Below are positions 5,751 to 8,018 of a stretch of DNA of 8,018 bases, piece after piece. The notes beneath the pieces were generated by a model that was given only the letters and a program-made list of their open reading frames with translations, did no database searches and was not told the DNA's origin. Source of the stretch: an uncultured Desulfobulbaceae bacterium (lineage in GTDB: Bacteria > Desulfobacterota > Desulfobulbia > Desulfobulbales > Desulfobulbaceae); NCBI GenBank assembly GCA_947260045.1, contig CAMYOP010000122.1:1-8018 (forward strand). The letters are read 5' to 3'. A program made the position numbers and the translations under genes. Position 1 is the first letter of the stretch, and each line of letters starts with the position of its first letter.

Positions 5751-5797
5751 AAAGCATTGCCCACAGGATACTCCAAGCAAATGAACAATCTACTGTT

Positions 5798-6562
5798 ATG
5801 ATGAAAATTCTCCTGCAACTGATAGAAAAGATACTCACTATCTGCAAGCGTATTGCACCCAGAAACCCATATCATTTTGTCTGGATTTCCTGCCTCTTTT
5901 CATTTATTTTGTCCTTCCTGTTCAGCTCAGTCCTGAGTACCTTAATTTACCAGGAAATACCATCCTCACTTTTACTTGTAGCGGGAATGGATGGCGTACT
6001 CATTCCGCTTATCGTTGCTCCGTTTGTGATTTATTTTATGCTGGCTGAAAAAAAGAGGGCTGAAAAAGAATTAAAAGCTCTTTCCATAACCGATGAACTT
6101 ACAGGACTGAAAAACAGGCGTGGATTCTATGCCTTTGCCAAGCAACAACTCCATATTGCCAACAGGGAAAAAGACTTACTGCACATAATCTATATGGACC
6201 TTGATGGATTTAAAAAAATTAATGATAATTTTGGACACAATGTAGGCGATGAGGCTCTAGTCAACCTGGCACAAATTCTTAATTCAGTCTATAGGTCCTC
6301 TGATATAATTGCCAGAATCGGCGGAGACGAATTTATTGTATTTCTGGTAAATTGTGACCCACATTATTTATCAACCCTTATCATTCGGCTGCATGAAGCC
6401 CTTGAAGAACATAACGATAAAGGTTCAGCACAATACAGACTTGCCGCAAGTATCGGTCTTGCCAGTTATAACCCAGACACCCCGTGCTCCCTCGATGATC
6501 TCCTACAAACAGCTGACCAAAAGATGCTCGAGAATAAAAAATCCAGGAAACAGGAACGCTGA
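5798..6562 (+). CDS. Membrane-anchored diguanylate cyclase (GGDEF domain)
   Basis: Diguanylate cyclases condense two GTP to cyclic di-GMP, which controls biofilm and motility states. The 254 residues begin with an amphipathic, basic segment (1-24), then two transmembrane helices at about 28-50 and 57-82 with only a short loop between them, then a linker helix EKKRAEKELKALS (84-96). The GGDEF domain follows: ITDELTGLKNRRGF (97-110), MDLDGFKKINDNFGHNVGDEAL (133-154, first metal Asp), the catalytic GGDEF at 175-179, and ASIGLASY (217-224). RxxD (R166, D169) lies exactly 5 residues before GGDEF, so the c-di-GMP inhibitory I-site is intact and product feedback is likely. No periplasmic sensor domain is present; the input would be through the short membrane part. 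There is no clear Shine-Dalgarno at 5798 or at the next codon, also ATG. It ends 1 bp from the convergent ligase gene. Confidence 0.93.
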   Translation: MMKILLQLIEKILTICKRIAPRNPYHFVWISCLFSFILSFLFSSVLSTLIYQEIPSSLLLVAGMDGVLIPLIVAPFVIYFMLAEKKRAEKELKALSITDELTGLKNRRGFYAFAKQQLHIANREKDLLHIIYMDLDGFKKINDNFGHNVGDEALVNLAQILNSVYRSSDIIARIGGDEFIVFLVNCDPHYLSTLIIRLHEALEEHNDKGSAQYRLAASIGLASYNPDTPCSLDDLLQTADQKMLENKKSRKQER

Positions 6563-6563
6563 C

Positions 6564-7862
6564 TTAAAAAGCCCTCTTGTCGATCACCCTTTTGCTTTTT
6601 CCTTCAAATCTTTCCAGGCTTCTTTCCTCTACCAATTTCACATTGACCGCAATGCCTAATTCAGCTGCAAGTCTGGCTTTAATAAGTTCCACCATAGCCC
6701 GTTGTTTTTTCATCTGATCAAAAAAGATTGATTCAACAACCTCCACCAGCACTGTCACATTGTCAGAATGATTTTCCCGCTCGACCACTATCTGATAATG
6801 TGGCTCTGTGCCTTCAATTTCAAAAAGAACCTTTTCAATCTGAATAGGAAAAACGTTCACCCCTTTTATAATGAGCATATCATCGGAGCGGCCCATTATT
6901 CTCTGCATCCGTTGATGGGTTCTCCCGCAGGGACATGGTTCTGGAATGAAACGCGTGAGATCTCGGGTCCGATAACGAATCATGGGAAAGGCTTCTTTGG
7001 TCAAAGTCGTAATGACGAGTTCGCCAATTTCTCCAGGCTCTACAGGTTCGAGGGTATCAGGATTAATTATTTCAGCCAGAAAATGATCTTCATTTATATG
7101 GAGGCCATTTAACTCCGGACACTCTCCTGCAACGCCAGGACCCATTATTTCAGACAAACCGTAATTATCCGTCGCAATGATACCCAGTTTTTCATGGATT
7201 TCATGTCGCATGGCATCGGACCAGGGTTCAGCACCAAAAAGTCCCACACGCAAGGAAAGTCCATTTGGATTTATACCAAGATCCATCATGGTATCAGCAA
7301 TAATAAGTGCATAGCTGGGAGTACAGACCAAAGCAGTTGTTTTAAAATCCTGCATAATCTGAATCTGACGTTTGGTGTTGCCTGCAGAAATAGGGATAAC
7401 AGAAGCACCCAGGCGCTCTGCACCGTAGTGCAAGCCAAAACCGCCAGTAAAAAGTCCGTAGCCAAAGGCAATCTGGATGACATCATCCTTGGTCACCCCA
7501 GCACCAGTCAAAACCCGAGCAACCAGGTTTGACCATCTTTTTATATCGTTCTGGGTATAGCCAACAACGGTAGCAAGTCCAGTTGTGCCTGATGAGGAAT
7601 GAACCCTGACAACCTCGCGCAAAGGTACTGCAAAAAGACCATATGGATAATTATCACGCAGGTCCTGTTTGGTGGTGAAGGGTAAGCGGCTGAGATCATC
7701 AAGAGACTTGATGTTATCATAATCAAGCTGCAATTCGTCAAACTTTTTACGGTAAAATGGGACATGGGTCCCCACCCGATATAAAGTTGACTGCAGACGC
7801 TCAAGCTGTAATTGCTCAAGATCTTCCTTGGTCATACATTCTTTTTCCGGTTCCCAATACAT
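6564..7862 (-). CDS. Phenylacetate-CoA ligase family protein (PaaK-type)
   Basis: This is an adenylate-forming enzyme that activates an aryl acid, typically phenylacetate, with ATP and joins it to CoA in the cytoplasm. The 432 residues match the family length. Motifs in order: the N-terminal YWEPEKECMTKEDLEQLQLERL (2-23), the ATP loop HSSSGTTGLATVVGYT (88-103), AFGYGLFTGGFGLHYGAERLGASVIP (132-157), GAEPWSD (210-216), TDNYGLSEIMGPGVAGEC (231-248), the ribose-binding Asp in YRTRDLTRF (297-305), EPCPCGRTHQRMQRIMGRSDDMLIIKGVNVFP (308-339) and the C-terminal lid EGKSKRVIDKR (420-430) with the expected lysines. All active-site motifs look intact. The family also includes ligases for indoleacetate and other aryl acids, so the substrate is not certain. 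In anaerobes such ligases feed amino-acid or aromatic breakdown. It has no neighbour in its own direction within the window, and no good Shine-Dalgarno at the start. Confidence 0.93.
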   Translation of the reverse strand: MYWEPEKECMTKEDLEQLQLERLQSTLYRVGTHVPFYRKKFDELQLDYDNIKSLDDLSRLPFTTKQDLRDNYPYGLFAVPLREVVRVHSSSGTTGLATVVGYTQNDIKRWSNLVARVLTGAGVTKDDVIQIAFGYGLFTGGFGLHYGAERLGASVIPISAGNTKRQIQIMQDFKTTALVCTPSYALIIADTMMDLGINPNGLSLRVGLFGAEPWSDAMRHEIHEKLGIIATDNYGLSEIMGPGVAGECPELNGLHINEDHFLAEIINPDTLEPVEPGEIGELVITTLTKEAFPMIRYRTRDLTRFIPEPCPCGRTHQRMQRIMGRSDDMLIIKGVNVFPIQIEKVLFEIEGTEPHYQIVVERENHSDNVTVLVEVVESIFFDQMKKQRAMVELIKARLAAELGIAVNVKLVEERSLERFEGKSKRVIDKRAF

Positions 7863-7871
7863 AATCTAATC

Positions 7872-7897
7872 GAAAGTTGAAAGTTGAAAGTTGAAAG
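7872..7897. repeat. Heptanucleotide tandem repeat, (GAAAGTT) about 3.7 copies
   Basis: On the + strand GAAAGTT is repeated perfectly three times from 7872, plus a partial fourth copy (GAAAG). It ends 9 nt before the ligase ATG on the - strand, where a ribosome binding site would be expected. The repeat is visible directly; any role in expression is a guess. Confidence 0.9.
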
Positions 7898-7957
7898 CAG
7901 CTCTGCCAGTTAAGATATAATTTTTTTGATTACCACTAAAGCTCAGTTGGAAACTAA

Positions 7958-8012
7958 AAGAGAGGGGACCGATTTTATTTTTCCGTTATTATTCGGGAGA
8001 CAGAATAATTTT
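7958..8012. repeat. Possible REP-like repeat at the right edge
   Basis: A GGGGACCGATTTTATTTTT block (from about 7965) is followed by a related block, CGGGAGACAGAATAATTTT (7994-8012). Both resemble, from memory, the GGGGACAGA-plus-AT-rich motifs that often flank REP-associated (Y1) transposase genes. The second block is part of an inverted repeat, ATTATTC (7988-7994) with GAATAAT (8003-8009). No transposase is visible in the window. Confidence 0.35.
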
Positions 8013-8018
8013 CGCTGA

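Larger units (their letters stand above)
5534..5797. other. Divergent intergenic region between rph and the diguanylate cyclase gene
   Basis: These 264 bp hold no gene of normal size. They contain the cyclase promoter on the right, and the rph Shine-Dalgarno, direct repeats and leader-type mini-ORF on the left. I could not pick a convincing -35/-10 pair for rph. The middle (about 5630-5710) shows nothing beyond a weak 6-bp inverted repeat. Confidence 0.6.
7863..8018. other. Non-coding right end of the window
   Basis: These 156 bp contain the heptamer repeat next to the ligase start, an AT-rich middle, and a repeat-like right edge. I see no coding frame with convincing composition or ribosome site, and no clear promoter for the ligase gene on the - strand. 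Confidence 0.5.

Noticed and set aside
7872..7897. The short repeat as a CRISPR array
   Set aside because: The units are 7 bp and directly adjacent, with no spacers, and there are no cas genes.

Overview
The window looks like chromosomal DNA from an anaerobic Desulfobacterota-type (deltaproteobacterial, Desulfobulbales-like) bacterium. This is an inference from the style of the proteins (RNase PH, PaaK-type ligase, ThiE) and the moderately AT-rich base composition; no rRNA or other taxonomic marker is present.

Layout, left to right. (1) Positions 2-238, + strand: the 3' end of a Calx-beta-repeat surface protein that stops in the middle of a repeat. (2) Positions 351-5533, - strand: seven genes in one direction. 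In transcription order they are rph (RNase PH), thiE (thiamine-phosphate synthase), an unrecognised cysteine-rich protein coupled to thiE by an ATGA overlap, a STAS/SpoIIAA-like protein, then after a 131-bp gap an SxtJ-like membrane protein, a 49-residue DUF5989-type membrane peptide, and a NodU/CmcH-family carbamoyltransferase closed by a rho-independent terminator. (3) Positions 5534-5797: a divergent intergenic region with a good sigma70-type promoter for the next gene and leader-like elements in front of rph. (4) Positions 5798-6562, + strand: a membrane-anchored diguanylate cyclase with an intact GGDEF and I-site. (5) Positions 6564-7862, - strand: a phenylacetate-CoA-ligase-type adenylating enzyme, tail to tail with the cyclase and 1 bp apart. 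(6) Positions 7863-8018: non-coding DNA with a 7-bp tandem repeat immediately in front of the ligase start, and a repeat-like right edge.

How they may work together. The last three genes of the - strand run (SxtJ-like, DUF5989-like, carbamoyltransferase) form a compact module that recurs in other bacteria, including the sxtI/J/K part of saxitoxin clusters; here it more plausibly O-carbamoylates a cell-surface glycan or secondary metabolite. The first four genes (RNA 3'-end processing, thiamine synthesis, an unknown zinc-binding-like protein, a STAS protein) are housekeeping or unknown and probably form a separate transcription unit. The most notable points are the small membrane gene inside the carbamoylation module, the unknown zinc-type protein coupled to thiE, the short leader elements before thiE and rph, and the repeats around the start of the ligase gene. 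I saw no clearly new defence or mobile system.
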